Shown in pieces: positions 21,778 through 28,283 of a stretch of 28,283 bases of DNA. Within the stretch, counting starts at the first letter, position 1, and each line of letters opens with the position of its first letter. The stretch comes from CAYMUN01 sp964440265 (GTDB taxonomy: Bacteria > Patescibacteriota > Saccharimonadia > Saccharimonadales > UBA4665), in assembly GCA_964440265.1 (NCBI GenBank), contig CAYTRU010000009.1, positions 1 to 28,283 of the forward strand, written 5' to 3'. The position numbers and the translations under genes were made by a program. Under the pieces are notes generated by a model. It was not told where the DNA came from. It did not search any database and saw only the letters and a program-made list of their open reading frames with translations.

Positions 21778-23484
21778 ATGTTTTTACTTTTTGGAGCTTT
21801 CATCGCTGGACTGTTAACCGTCCTGGCACCATGCGTGTTGCCGTTACTGCCAATTATCATCGGTGGTTCGGTTAGCGGGGACGTCAAGGATAAAAAACGT
21901 CCGATTGTGATTGCTGCAGCCCTAGCCGTTTCCATCATCTTTTTTACCCTACTACTGAAAGCAACCACGCTTTTCATCAATATACCCCCGCAAGTTATTA
22001 CTTATTTCTCTGGTGGCATCATCATCGCGTTGGGTTTAGTGACCCTCTTCCCGAGTTTTTACGCGAAACTTATCGCTCGTCTGGGGATTGAACAGGCCAC
22101 TCAAAAGGCTTTGGGCAAAGGCTACAATAATAAAAGCTCACTCATCGGCCCGATCATCACCGGTGCAGCTCTCGGTCCGGTGTTTTCCAGTTGCAGTCCC
22201 GTGTATGCTTATATCTTAGCTAGTGTACTACCGGTTAACTTTGCCCAAGCTTTCGCCTACATTATCTCCTATGTCTTAGGGCTTAGTTTGGTATTGCTGC
22301 TGATCGGTTACTACGGACAAACTTTCATCGGCAAGATCAAATTTGCCAGCAACCCGAAGGGAGCGTTCCAGCGCACGCTAGCCGTGCTGTTTATCATCGT
22401 TGGATTAATGGTAGCCACTGGTTATGATAAGCGTTTCCAGACCTTTGTTTCGACCCATACCCCCTTTAATATTGATGCCATCAGCGCACAATTTTTGCCG
22501 GCTAGTAAAAATAAAATAGACCGCAGCAAATTATTAAATATCCAGCCAGTCGCAGCCCCAGAATTCGCCGGGCTGAAAGATTGGATCAACAGTAAACCCT
22601 TAACGCTCAAACAGCTTAAAGGCAAAGTGGTGCTGGTAGATTTCTGGACCTATTCCTGTATTAACTGTATACGCAATAACCCATATCTGGAGCGTTGGTA
22701 TCAAACATATAAAAGTGACGGCTTAGTGGTTATCGGCGTACATGCGCCGGAGTTTGCCTTCGAAAAGGTACCGGCCAATGTGCAGAAAGGCGTGAAAGAT
22801 CAGCACATCACCTACCCAGTGGCCTTAGATAACAACTTCGATACCTGGAACGCCTATAGCAATCAATCCTGGCCTGCTAGTTATTTGATCGACGCCGAAG
22901 GCAATATTCGCCGGATCCACGAGGGTGAGGGGGAGTATGTAGAGGAAGAGCAGGCGATCCGTGAGCTGCTCAGCGATAATGGTGCTGACCTAAGTCATAA
23001 GAAACAGACAGCCGGCAGTGATAAGGTGGCGGTTACTAAGTCGCAAACCGAGGAAACCTATCTGGGCAGCCAGCGGGCCAGTAATTTTACCGGCAGTCCG
23101 GCCCTAGCGGCTGCGCAGACATCCACCTTTACCCCGGAGGCGAATTTGAGCAAGAATAATTGGTCTCTCGGTGGCGCTTGGGAGGTTCAAGGCCAGAAAA
23201 TCATTGCTCGTGGCAATAGTACTCTCAAGTTTCGCGTGTCGGCCAAAGACGTGTATCTGGTGGGCGGCTCGGCCACGATGCCCCAAAACGTCGATGTGAA
23301 GCTAAATGGCAAACCAATCAGCCAAACCGGCAATGCCGGTAGTGATGTCAAAAATAGCCAGGTATTGTTCGGCCCATCTCAGTTGTACCGCTTAGTTGCA
23401 TTCCCCAAGTTTACCGAAGACAGCCTACTCGAATTATCAGTGCCCGATGGTGTAGAGTTCAATGTCTTTACCTTCGGTAGTTAA
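21778..23484 (+). CDS. DipZ-type CcdA-thioredoxin fusion
   Basis: 568 aa. The N-terminal part (about 1-225) is a CcdA/DsbD-type membrane domain with the paired-Cys motifs LAPCVLPLLP and SSCSPVYAYI. Then comes an extracytoplasmic thioredoxin-like domain (about 255-395) with active site YSCINC and the cis-Pro region SWPASYLID. The C-terminal domain (about 430-568) is beta-rich and of the kind found in DipZ proteins. It carries reducing power from cytoplasmic thioredoxin to exported proteins. The ATG at 21778 was preferred over GTG 21706: the latter falls inside the stem-loop, and FLLFGAFIAGLL is the usual first helix. An AAGGG lies just upstream. Confidence 0.88.
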   Translation: MFLLFGAFIAGLLTVLAPCVLPLLPIIIGGSVSGDVKDKKRPIVIAAALAVSIIFFTLLLKATTLFINIPPQVITYFSGGIIIALGLVTLFPSFYAKLIARLGIEQATQKALGKGYNNKSSLIGPIITGAALGPVFSSCSPVYAYILASVLPVNFAQAFAYIISYVLGLSLVLLLIGYYGQTFIGKIKFASNPKGAFQRTLAVLFIIVGLMVATGYDKRFQTFVSTHTPFNIDAISAQFLPASKNKIDRSKLLNIQPVAAPEFAGLKDWINSKPLTLKQLKGKVVLVDFWTYSCINCIRNNPYLERWYQTYKSDGLVVIGVHAPEFAFEKVPANVQKGVKDQHITYPVALDNNFDTWNAYSNQSWPASYLIDAEGNIRRIHEGEGEYVEEEQAIRELLSDNGADLSHKKQTAGSDKVAVTKSQTEETYLGSQRASNFTGSPALAAAQTSTFTPEANLSKNNWSLGGAWEVQGQKIIARGNSTLKFRVSAKDVYLVGGSATMPQNVDVKLNGKPISQTGNAGSDVKNSQVLFGPSQLYRLVAFPKFTEDSLLELSVPDGVEFNVFTFGS

Positions 23485-23506
23485 TAAATTAAGTAAGGAG
23501 AAAATT

Positions 23507-23773
23507 ATGCAAATCACCATCTACTCAACATCAGTCTGTGCCGCCTGCCACAGCCTCACAGACTGGCTGGACAAGCTCACTCAGCCCTATGACAAAAAAA
23601 TAACCGATGAGGATCCACAGGCAATGATCGACTTCATGGCTGCCAACGAAGGCATGATCGGCGTTCCCTTTACGGTCATCACTGACGATGCCGGCAAGGA
23701 AACCAAAATCAGCGGTTTTGACGTCGGCAAGTTTAAGCAAGTGCTTGGGGTCTTGCCAGCTAACAGTCTGTAG
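23507..23773 (+). CDS. glutaredoxin/thioredoxin-like protein
   Basis: 88 aa. TSVCAAC is the CXXC redox motif after the first strand, GVPFTVI supplies the cis-Pro, and SGFDVGKFKQVL closes the fold, as in glutaredoxin-like NrdH-type proteins. Cytoplasmic, with no signal. Shine-Dalgarno AAGGAG lies 6 nt before the ATG; a longer reading from 23462 overlaps the DipZ gene and was rejected. It follows DipZ by 22 nt, probably in one operon, and may feed electrons to it or reduce another partner. Confidence 0.85.
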   Translation: MQITIYSTSVCAACHSLTDWLDKLTQPYDKKITDEDPQAMIDFMAANEGMIGVPFTVITDDAGKETKISGFDVGKFKQVLGVLPANSL

Positions 23774-23862
23774 TTTGCTAAGACAGCATGGGTCAATTCA
23801 AATCTATTCGCTCTTTTTGGTATACAATAATACAATAAAGAGATAAGTTAGGGGAGGAGATT

Positions 23863-24348
23863 ATGATGAAGAACAAAACAGCCCTGATTGTCACGGTGAT
23901 AGTTGTTTTGGGGGCGGCTGGTGGTGTAGCGGCCTATATGATTCACAAGCATAATAATGACAAGGCAAAGACAGCCACAACCCAAACTGATAGCATGGAC
24001 AAAATGGCTGGCATGGATAACACCGCTAAGTCAACTACTAATGACCAGACTACGAAAACTGATACCGGTGCCACTACTAGCCCGGCCCAAACGACTGCCA
24101 TTACTATTCACAACTATGCCTTTGATCCTGAGGTTACTAAGGTGAAAGTCGGCGACACGGTGACTTGGACCAATCAAGATGACGTTGAGCATGACATAAT
24201 TGCCGATACTGTTTCTGCCGACGCTCCGAATGGCCCTCTGTTGTCCAAAGGCAAAAGCTACAGTTTCAAGTTCACGAAAGCCGGTACTTACGCCTACCAT
24301 TGCGGCCTTCATCCCTACATGAAGGGTACCATCGAAGTCAGTCAGTAA
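23863..24348 (+). CDS. membrane-anchored cupredoxin
   Basis: 161 aa (the Met at 23866 may be the true start). One N-terminal membrane helix (about 6-26), a Met/Thr/Lys-rich stalk with closely spaced Met residues (DSMDKMAGMDN), then a plastocyanin-like domain (about 78-161). Type 1 copper ligands are visible: His in VEHDI, and Cys, His and Met in YHCGLHPYM. Predicted extracytoplasmic copper electron carrier. Strong Shine-Dalgarno GGGGAGGAG. It has its own leader after a 90-nt gap, with TATACAAT (23821-23828) as a possible -10 region. Confidence 0.9.
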   Translation: MMKNKTALIVTVIVVLGAAGGVAAYMIHKHNNDKAKTATTQTDSMDKMAGMDNTAKSTTNDQTTKTDTGATTSPAQTTAITIHNYAFDPEVTKVKVGDTVTWTNQDDVEHDIIADTVSADAPNGPLLSKGKSYSFKFTKAGTYAYHCGLHPYMKGTIEVSQ

Positions 24349-24358
24349 CAGCCGTAGG

Positions 24359-25783
24359 TTAGAACCGACTCCACAGGTACTGGTTGGTGATTTCATGGTG
24401 GTATAGAATCTCGGCTTCTTTGGTGCAGTTTCCCAGTTCTCGGGGATTACGGTAAGCCGATGCTTGTTTGTAATCTATATATTTTTCCTTGCTGGCTTCA
24501 CCCATGATAGTTGTGGTAAAATCGCTGGCTCGAAACAGGCGGATAGCATCATTGATATTACCCGGTAAAAATCGAAGCCGTGCTCGCTTATCGCTAGTCT
24601 TTGGTGGCTTATCTTCTAACCCGGTTTTTAGAATCGTAAATAGCAGCAAGTAAGGATTGGCATCTGGCGATACTGATCGGATTTCAATGCGAGCCGTTCT
24701 TTCGTTGCCAAATGGTACCCGGATCATCGAGCCACGGTCATTGGCCGAGACTTTGATCTGATTTGGCGCTTCGTAGTTAGGGTCCAGTCGGCGGTAGGCA
24801 TTCACGCTGGAGTTTAATACCAGGGAAATATCTGAGGCCCGGTTCAGCAATTTGTCGATGAAACCCCAGGCCACGGTCGACAGACCATCCTGTCCCTGTT
24901 TGTCGTAGAAAATGTTTTTGCCATTTTTAGCCAATGAAAAATTGGTGTGCATACCGTTGCCATTGAGGCCTTGGATGGGCTTGGGCAGGAAGGTGGCAGT
25001 CAGCCCCAAGCTGTGAGCAACTTGTCGACAGACCAGTTTATATAGCAATACTTGGTCGCAAGCTCGGACGACATCGGTATATGAAAAATTAATTTCAAAC
25101 TGTGAAGGGGCGACTTCCGGATGGTCTTTTTCATTCCTGAAGCCCATGGCTCGCTGGGCGGCTGCGGTCGCGTCGATAAACCCCCTCAGCTTATCGTTGG
25201 GTAGTGCATGAAAGTATCCACCGGTAGTTATCGGTTTGAAGCCGGTGCTGCTACTATAGTGCTGTTCAGCATCGATGCCCTCGAGCAAGAAGCCCTCGAT
25301 CTCTGGTGCCATAAAAGCTTCATAGCCGCTTGAAGCTTTGAGGTCTTTGGCGTAATTCTGCAGGCGTCCGCGGAAGTCAGACTCGTAAGGCTTTAGATCG
25401 CGGGTGGCGATATTGGCAAAGATAGCGATTTTACCACGACCGAAGACATCGGATGGCAGATAAGTCAGGCTGGTCCAATCTAGCACGAGTCGCAGGTCGG
25501 ACTCGTGCAATTGACTGAAGCCTCTGATAGAAGAGCCATCAAAGGTCAGGTTGTCGAGCGAGTTCAGCAAGAAGGTTTTGTCGTAATCAAGCATGTGCAG
25601 CCGACCCTCGATATCACAGAAACAGACTGTCACGGCTTTGAGGCGTGGCTCCTTTTTGAGATTGGCCACATGAGTGCTCTCGGCCTTGCCAGGATCAGTG
25701 AGGGCGCGGGCCTGGGTATTGAGCCTTTCTAGTTCTTCATACGTGAGTTCCAGAAAATCTTTTAGTCCCTGCTGTGGTCCCAT
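24359..25783 (-). CDS. glnA: glutamine synthetase, type I
   Basis: 474 aa. It makes glutamine from glutamate, ammonia and ATP. GSI motifs: FDGSSIRGF, APEIEGFLL (metal-binding Glu), NGNGMHTNFSL, NDRGSMIRVPFGNERTARIEIRSVSPDANPYLLL. Two deviations: the usual GxGMHVH metal/ATP loop reads GNGMHTNFS, and the Tyr adenylylation motif near the C-terminus is not recognisable. This argues against GlnE-type control and leaves the true substrate slightly open (GS-like ligase). The ATG at 25783 follows AGGAGG by 5 nt; the in-frame GTG at 25789 lies inside that Shine-Dalgarno. It converges with the cupredoxin gene, 10 nt apart. Confidence 0.88.
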   Translation of the reverse strand: MGPQQGLKDFLELTYEELERLNTQARALTDPGKAESTHVANLKKEPRLKAVTVCFCDIEGRLHMLDYDKTFLLNSLDNLTFDGSSIRGFSQLHESDLRLVLDWTSLTYLPSDVFGRGKIAIFANIATRDLKPYESDFRGRLQNYAKDLKASSGYEAFMAPEIEGFLLEGIDAEQHYSSSTGFKPITTGGYFHALPNDKLRGFIDATAAAQRAMGFRNEKDHPEVAPSQFEINFSYTDVVRACDQVLLYKLVCRQVAHSLGLTATFLPKPIQGLNGNGMHTNFSLAKNGKNIFYDKQGQDGLSTVAWGFIDKLLNRASDISLVLNSSVNAYRRLDPNYEAPNQIKVSANDRGSMIRVPFGNERTARIEIRSVSPDANPYLLLFTILKTGLEDKPPKTSDKRARLRFLPGNINDAIRLFRASDFTTTIMGEASKEKYIDYKQASAYRNPRELGNCTKEAEILYHHEITNQYLWSRF

Positions 25784-25788
25784 GAGCA

Positions 25789-25853
25789 CCTCCTATAGTT
25801 ACTATAACTATAATTTAGTCCACAACTATACTAACTGTCAAAAAAATAACAGT
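25789..25853 (-). promoter_or_regulatory. glnA promoter with two palindromes
   Basis: Minus strand: TTGACA (25841-25836), an 18-bp spacer, TAAATT (25817-25812), then a leader with AGGAGG (25794-25789). ACTGT (25834-25838) / ACAGT (25849-25853) form an inverted repeat across the -35 box: TGTCA-N6-TAACA, one base short of the GlnR/TnrA pattern TGTNA-N7-TNACA. A second palindrome, TATAGT-T-ACTATA (25794-25806), lies at the leader start. Confidence 0.5.
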
Positions 25854-25880
25854 AATACCGGATTGTCTGGGAGTTTTGGA

Positions 25881-26450
25881 CTACTTGTCGTCGTCGCTGC
25901 CCTTGAGGGCTGATTCGATTAAGTCACGGGGTAAAGCTGCCGCTGAGAGCAAGGCGTTACGAACAGTATCTGTAGCGTTGCCACCGATACTGGTAGCAGC
26001 CTGCAAGGCACCGCCGACGGCCGATTTGACCGCTTCTGAAGTGTCAGCACCGACGTCACCGGCTGACTTGATAGCACCTGCGACGGCAGATACTGCTGCT
26101 GAGCCGACATCTCCGCCGGTTTCTGCAGTTGCGGTGACGATACCCTCGGCACCGCCGCGAATTGCTCCGATAACATCACCACCCACTTGAGCAGTACCTT
26201 TTACGATGCCGCTCATCGTACCCGCGATAGTCTCCGTTAACGAAGAACCTACCTGCCCAGCGGCCTTAACAGCACCGCTAGCGACCGAAGCAACGGCTTC
26301 GACGCTGGAACCAGCTACTTCGCCGGCTCCTTGCAGTACATTTACCACTTGGTCTTTGACGCTACCCGTGATGGCGTCCAAGATATTATCAACACCCTTA
26401 ATAGCTGCCGCTACTGCGTCAGTAGCCTCTTCGATTATTCGTGCTAGCAT
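25881..26450 (-). CDS. 22-residue tandem-repeat amphipathic helical protein
   Basis: 189 aa, no family recognised with confidence. After an N-terminal helix (1-39) come six tandem 22-residue repeats (40-171), then an 18-residue acidic tail ending GSDDDK. Repeat pattern: Ala/Gly-rich, with VGG or IGG at positions 6-8, an acidic or Asn residue near 9 and hydrophobic residues at 3-4 intervals. The 22 = 2 x 11 period is that of membrane- or lipid-surface amphipathic helices (apolipoproteins, perilipins), and the composition also recalls phasins. No signal peptide. ATG chosen for its AGGGGG Shine-Dalgarno 5 nt upstream; an in-frame extension to 26498 lacks one. Confidence 0.65.
   Translation of the reverse strand: MLARIIEEATDAVAAAIKGVDNILDAITGSVKDQVVNVLQGAGEVAGSSVEAVASVASGAVKAAGQVGSSLTETIAGTMSGIVKGTAQVGGDVIGAIRGGAEGIVTATAETGGDVGSAAVSAVAGAIKSAGDVGADTSEAVKSAVGGALQAATSIGGNATDTVRNALLSAAALPRDLIESALKGSDDDK
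25938..26333 (-). repeat. six 66-bp coding repeats
   Basis: Encodes the six in-phase 22-residue units. The units are recognisable at protein level but well diverged in DNA, so the array is old rather than a recent slippage product. Confidence 0.7.
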
Positions 26451-26611
26451 AGTGCCCCCTGTTTTTATTATTATTGCTAATGCTATGTACTTTAACACAT
26501 TATACCTATAGTTTCATATAACTGACATCATGGGAGTGAATCGGGCCAGCACCTCTTTTGCTATAGTGAAGGCTTGAGGGATGAAACCGCTGTGGCAGTC
26601 TAAGTTAAGTG

Positions 26612-27205
26612 CTATTTAACCAAGCGCACACGTCGCAAGGTTTTTGGGAAAAGTGTCAACAGCGCTAAACTGCCATCACAGATTAATAAATATACTGGCA
26701 CCGAAGCCGTAAACACACTCCAACTGGCGAGGGCAGAAATGTTCAGAATTGCGGCAACACCGCACAATACCCAATGAGCTGTGTTCTCGGTTCTAGGCTT
26801 CAAATATGCCTTCCTGAAAGTCGGTACGTACCCACAAATACCGGCCGCTATACTGCAATAAAGTGCAATGTGCGGATTCTTGGTTGCTATCCAGCCGATG
26901 ACTCCAACCAAAGCGCCCAAAAGGCAGGCGATGTCTAGACTGCTATTACCTCCAACTCCCTTATTAACTGACATTAAAAAGATGACTCCCGTACCAATCG
27001 TGTAAACAATAATTAGCCCAGCGGTTATCCCGCCACCGGAAGCCAAGTAGCTTGCAGACGCTACAATGCCAATAACTGTCCATATAAAAAATGTTGCTCG
27101 GTGAGGTTTAGTCTTACCCTTAAGAATGCCTGTTATGTAGGGGTAGTAGGATAATAAGGCCAAGAAACTTGAGGTGACTCCGAGTATGGTTCTGTATGTA
27201 TGCAC
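26612..27205 (-). CDS. PQ-loop-like membrane protein, internally duplicated
   Basis: 197 aa, six to seven hydrophobic helices. Two similar units are seen: SYYPYITGILKGKTKPHRATFFIWT (about 19-43) and CGYVPTFRKAYLKPRTENTAHWVLCG (about 123-148). Each is a Pro-containing helix, then a basic loop, then an aromatic helix, resembling the PQ-loop/SWEET repeat. Transport or a receptor role is possible but not shown. GTG start; TATACT on the minus strand (27218-27213) ends 7 nt before it and no Shine-Dalgarno is present. Confidence 0.65.
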   Translation of the reverse strand: MHTYRTILGVTSSFLALLSYYPYITGILKGKTKPHRATFFIWTVIGIVASASYLASGGGITAGLIIVYTIGTGVIFLMSVNKGVGGNSSLDIACLLGALVGVIGWIATKNPHIALYCSIAAGICGYVPTFRKAYLKPRTENTAHWVLCGVAAILNISALASWSVFTASVPVYLLICDGSLALLTLFPKTLRRVRLVK

Positions 27206-27360
27206 ACTTAACAGTATAGTTGACGCCTAGGAAATGGTAGGTGTGCTAAGAACGAACTGGAACCAAATCAAACGAGAGTTGATAGCCATGGCAAATAATG
27301 AAGATGTTCAGGAGGGAGACTACTGTTGCAGCCTAGGTAATTTTTCTATAATGACAAATG

Positions 27361-28053
27361 TTACTTCTCTGGATTTGCTATATCAGCGTCCGCGCCCATA
27401 GCCTGGAGTATGTCCGCATAGCGATCATCTATACGCAGGGCATCAGCCAATATGGCTAGATGTTCCATGACATGCAACTCTTGTATGAGCTCACCAGGCA
27501 CAGGCATAGTATGACCCACTCTTTCTTCAACATTCTGGTCGGGTTTTAAATTTATGCGTACACCCTTGGTCGCAATATTCTCGCGAGTTGACAGACCAAA
27601 AGTGTCATAGCGTAATTTCGGTAATTGTTCACAACTTAGTACGAGTTTACCGGGCTCAAGGCCAACTAGCTTGTCTAACTCTTCCTCGGTTAACTCAGCT
27701 TCTTGCATACCTGCGATTATTTGATCTCTGTAAGCCAAGTCCTTCTTCCTAGCTTCAACCAGTCGTATGTCAGGAGTACCATCAACGCCAGGAGGTGCCT
27801 CAAGTAGTAAAAGCCTTGTCCATTCAGTGTCAGGAGAAGCAAGAGCTCTCCCGACAATGTAGTAGGGTTTAGCTCTAAGTGTAGGTTGCTTCTGCTCTAA
27901 CCCGTCCCTTGTAGGTTTCTCATCGCCCCAGTTAAATTTAACGTAATTTGCTAGTACTGCGTGAGTTTGAATTTGACGCACCTGATATTGGGCATCTGAC
28001 GGACTAACTGTAACTTCGATGCTTTGACGTGCGTATCCTATTCCTCGAGGCAA
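27361..28053 (-). CDS. hypothetical protein, likely 3' part of a frameshifted gene
   Basis: 230 aa from a TTG codon, no family recognised. Mixed alpha/beta soluble sequence, no signal or membrane helix. PTLRAKPYYIVGRALASPDTEWTRLLLLEAP looks like a beta-rich core; EAELTEEELDKLVGLEPGKL is helical. No ATG or Shine-Dalgarno exists near its beginning; the first 100 codons contain no Met. Just upstream and overlapping by 16 nt in another frame is a 49-codon ORF with a good promoter. The two together look like one gene of about 275 codons with a frameshift near 28040-28053. Confidence 0.55.
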   Translation of the reverse strand: MPRGIGYARQSIEVTVSPSDAQYQVRQIQTHAVLANYVKFNWGDEKPTRDGLEQKQPTLRAKPYYIVGRALASPDTEWTRLLLLEAPPGVDGTPDIRLVEARKKDLAYRDQIIAGMQEAELTEEELDKLVGLEPGKLVLSCEQLPKLRYDTFGLSTRENIATKGVRINLKPDQNVEERVGHTMPVPGELIQELHVMEHLAILADALRIDDRYADILQAMGADADIANPEK

Positions 28054-28187
28054 TAAACCAGCGAATGTGCTGCATCTTCGTGCATCGGACCATAACCAGC
28101 ACTTACAGCAGTCAGTGTGTCATGAGCACCTTGGGCAACTGCAAGTCTAACTTGCTCCTGTATGTTTGGTATATCCGGAGTCGTCAT
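28038..28187 (-). CDS. 49-aa ORF, likely 5' part of the frameshifted gene
   Basis: 49 codons starting MTTPDIPNIQEQVRLAVAQG and ending in TAG inside the start of the 230-codon ORF. Predicted mostly helical. It has a consensus promoter and no Shine-Dalgarno (leaderless). It could be a genuine small upstream gene, but the lack of any start signal for the next ORF makes a split reading frame, or programmed frameshifting, more likely. Confidence 0.5.
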   Translation of the reverse strand: MTTPDIPNIQEQVRLAVAQGAHDTLTAVSAGYGPMHEDAAHSLVYCLEE

Positions 28188-28196
28188 TCTTTGATT

Positions 28197-28225
28197 AGTT
28201 TAGCACAAACTTGAGCTAATGTCAA
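28197..28225 (-). promoter_or_regulatory. sigma70-type promoter next to tRNA
   Basis: Minus strand: TTGACA (28225-28220), a 17-bp spacer, and an extended -10 of TGC plus TAAACT (28202-28197), then 9 nt to the ATG at 28187. Only three bases separate the -35 box from the tRNA CCA end. Confidence 0.65.
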
Positions 28226-28228
28226 AAA

Positions 28229-28283
28229 TGGTAGCGGCGAGTGGATTTGAACCACTGACCTCAGGCTTATGAGTCCTGCGCTC
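28229..28283 (-). tRNA. tRNA with CAU anticodon (Met, or Ile2), 5' end outside window
   Basis: The 3' two-thirds of a tRNA. The T-arm is AGTGG-TTCAAAT-CCACT with a perfect 5-bp stem, followed by the acceptor strand CGCCGCT, discriminator A and an encoded CCA (28231-28229). The anticodon loop CTCATAA has CAU at 28271-28269, with anticodon stem CAGGA / GCCTG. The closing pair of that stem is an A-G mismatch. Elongator Met, initiator or lysidine-type Ile cannot be separated without the missing 5' part. Confidence 0.88.

Noticed and set aside
26597..26616. Third MarR-like site (AGTTAAGTGCTATTTAAC)
   Set aside because: It matches the 18-mer only in halves with different spacing and lies at the 3' end of a gene, not in a promoter.

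Overview
The window reads as one contiguous stretch of a compact, gene-dense bacterial chromosome using the standard code (TGA is a normal stop). Short intergenic gaps, many single-membrane-anchored exported proteins with Ser/Thr-rich stalks, no outer-membrane components, a type IV pilin-like protein, a DipZ-type CcdA-thioredoxin fusion and a secreted lysozyme-fold protein of a type shared by Actinobacteria and Saccharibacteria suggest a small monoderm, most likely Candidatus Saccharibacteria (TM7). That assignment is inference; no rRNA or other phylogenetic marker is present.

Layout. 1-4.75 kb: a winged-helix / GHKL-ATPase / STAS-like fusion gene bounded by two copies of a dispersed repeat, then a minus-strand three-gene flavinylation operon (FMN_bind protein, ApbE, RnfD-like/ferredoxin-reductase fusion), then two more repeat copies. 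4.78-8.2 kb (+): secreted lysozyme-fold protein, His-rich CDF transporter, glutamine amidotransferase, tautomerase-like protein, small HAD protein. 8.3-9.9 kb (-): SRPBCC protein with its ArsR-type repressor, and a VapBC-type toxin-antitoxin pair. 10.0-11.8 kb (+): exported helical protein, DUF1761 membrane protein, HAD phosphatase. 11.8-16.2 kb (-): two-component system followed by a MacB-like ABC exporter and a DUF5666-like partner. 16.3-19.3 kb (+): small protein, SHOCT protein, pilin-like protein, thyA-folA, tail-anchored protein. 19.3-24.35 kb: a redox region with a ferric-reductase-like membrane protein (-) and MarR regulator, fasciclin protein, DipZ, glutaredoxin-like protein and cupredoxin (+). 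24.36-28.28 kb (-): glutamine synthetase, a protein of six 22-residue repeats, a PQ-loop-like membrane protein, an unknown gene that looks frameshifted, and a partial tRNA-CAU.

Main pattern. Many first-in-operon genes have a sigma70-like -10 box only 6-9 nt upstream of the start codon and no Shine-Dalgarno, so the transcript would begin at or next to the start codon (leaderless). Genes inside operons, or with a leader, carry clear AGGAG-like sites. Three candidate regulatory circuits are visible: a four-copy operator in front of the winged-helix/ATPase gene; an identical 18-bp motif before both marR and the fasciclin gene; and an 11-bp direct repeat spaced 21 bp upstream of the ABC exporter, likely the target of the adjacent response regulator.
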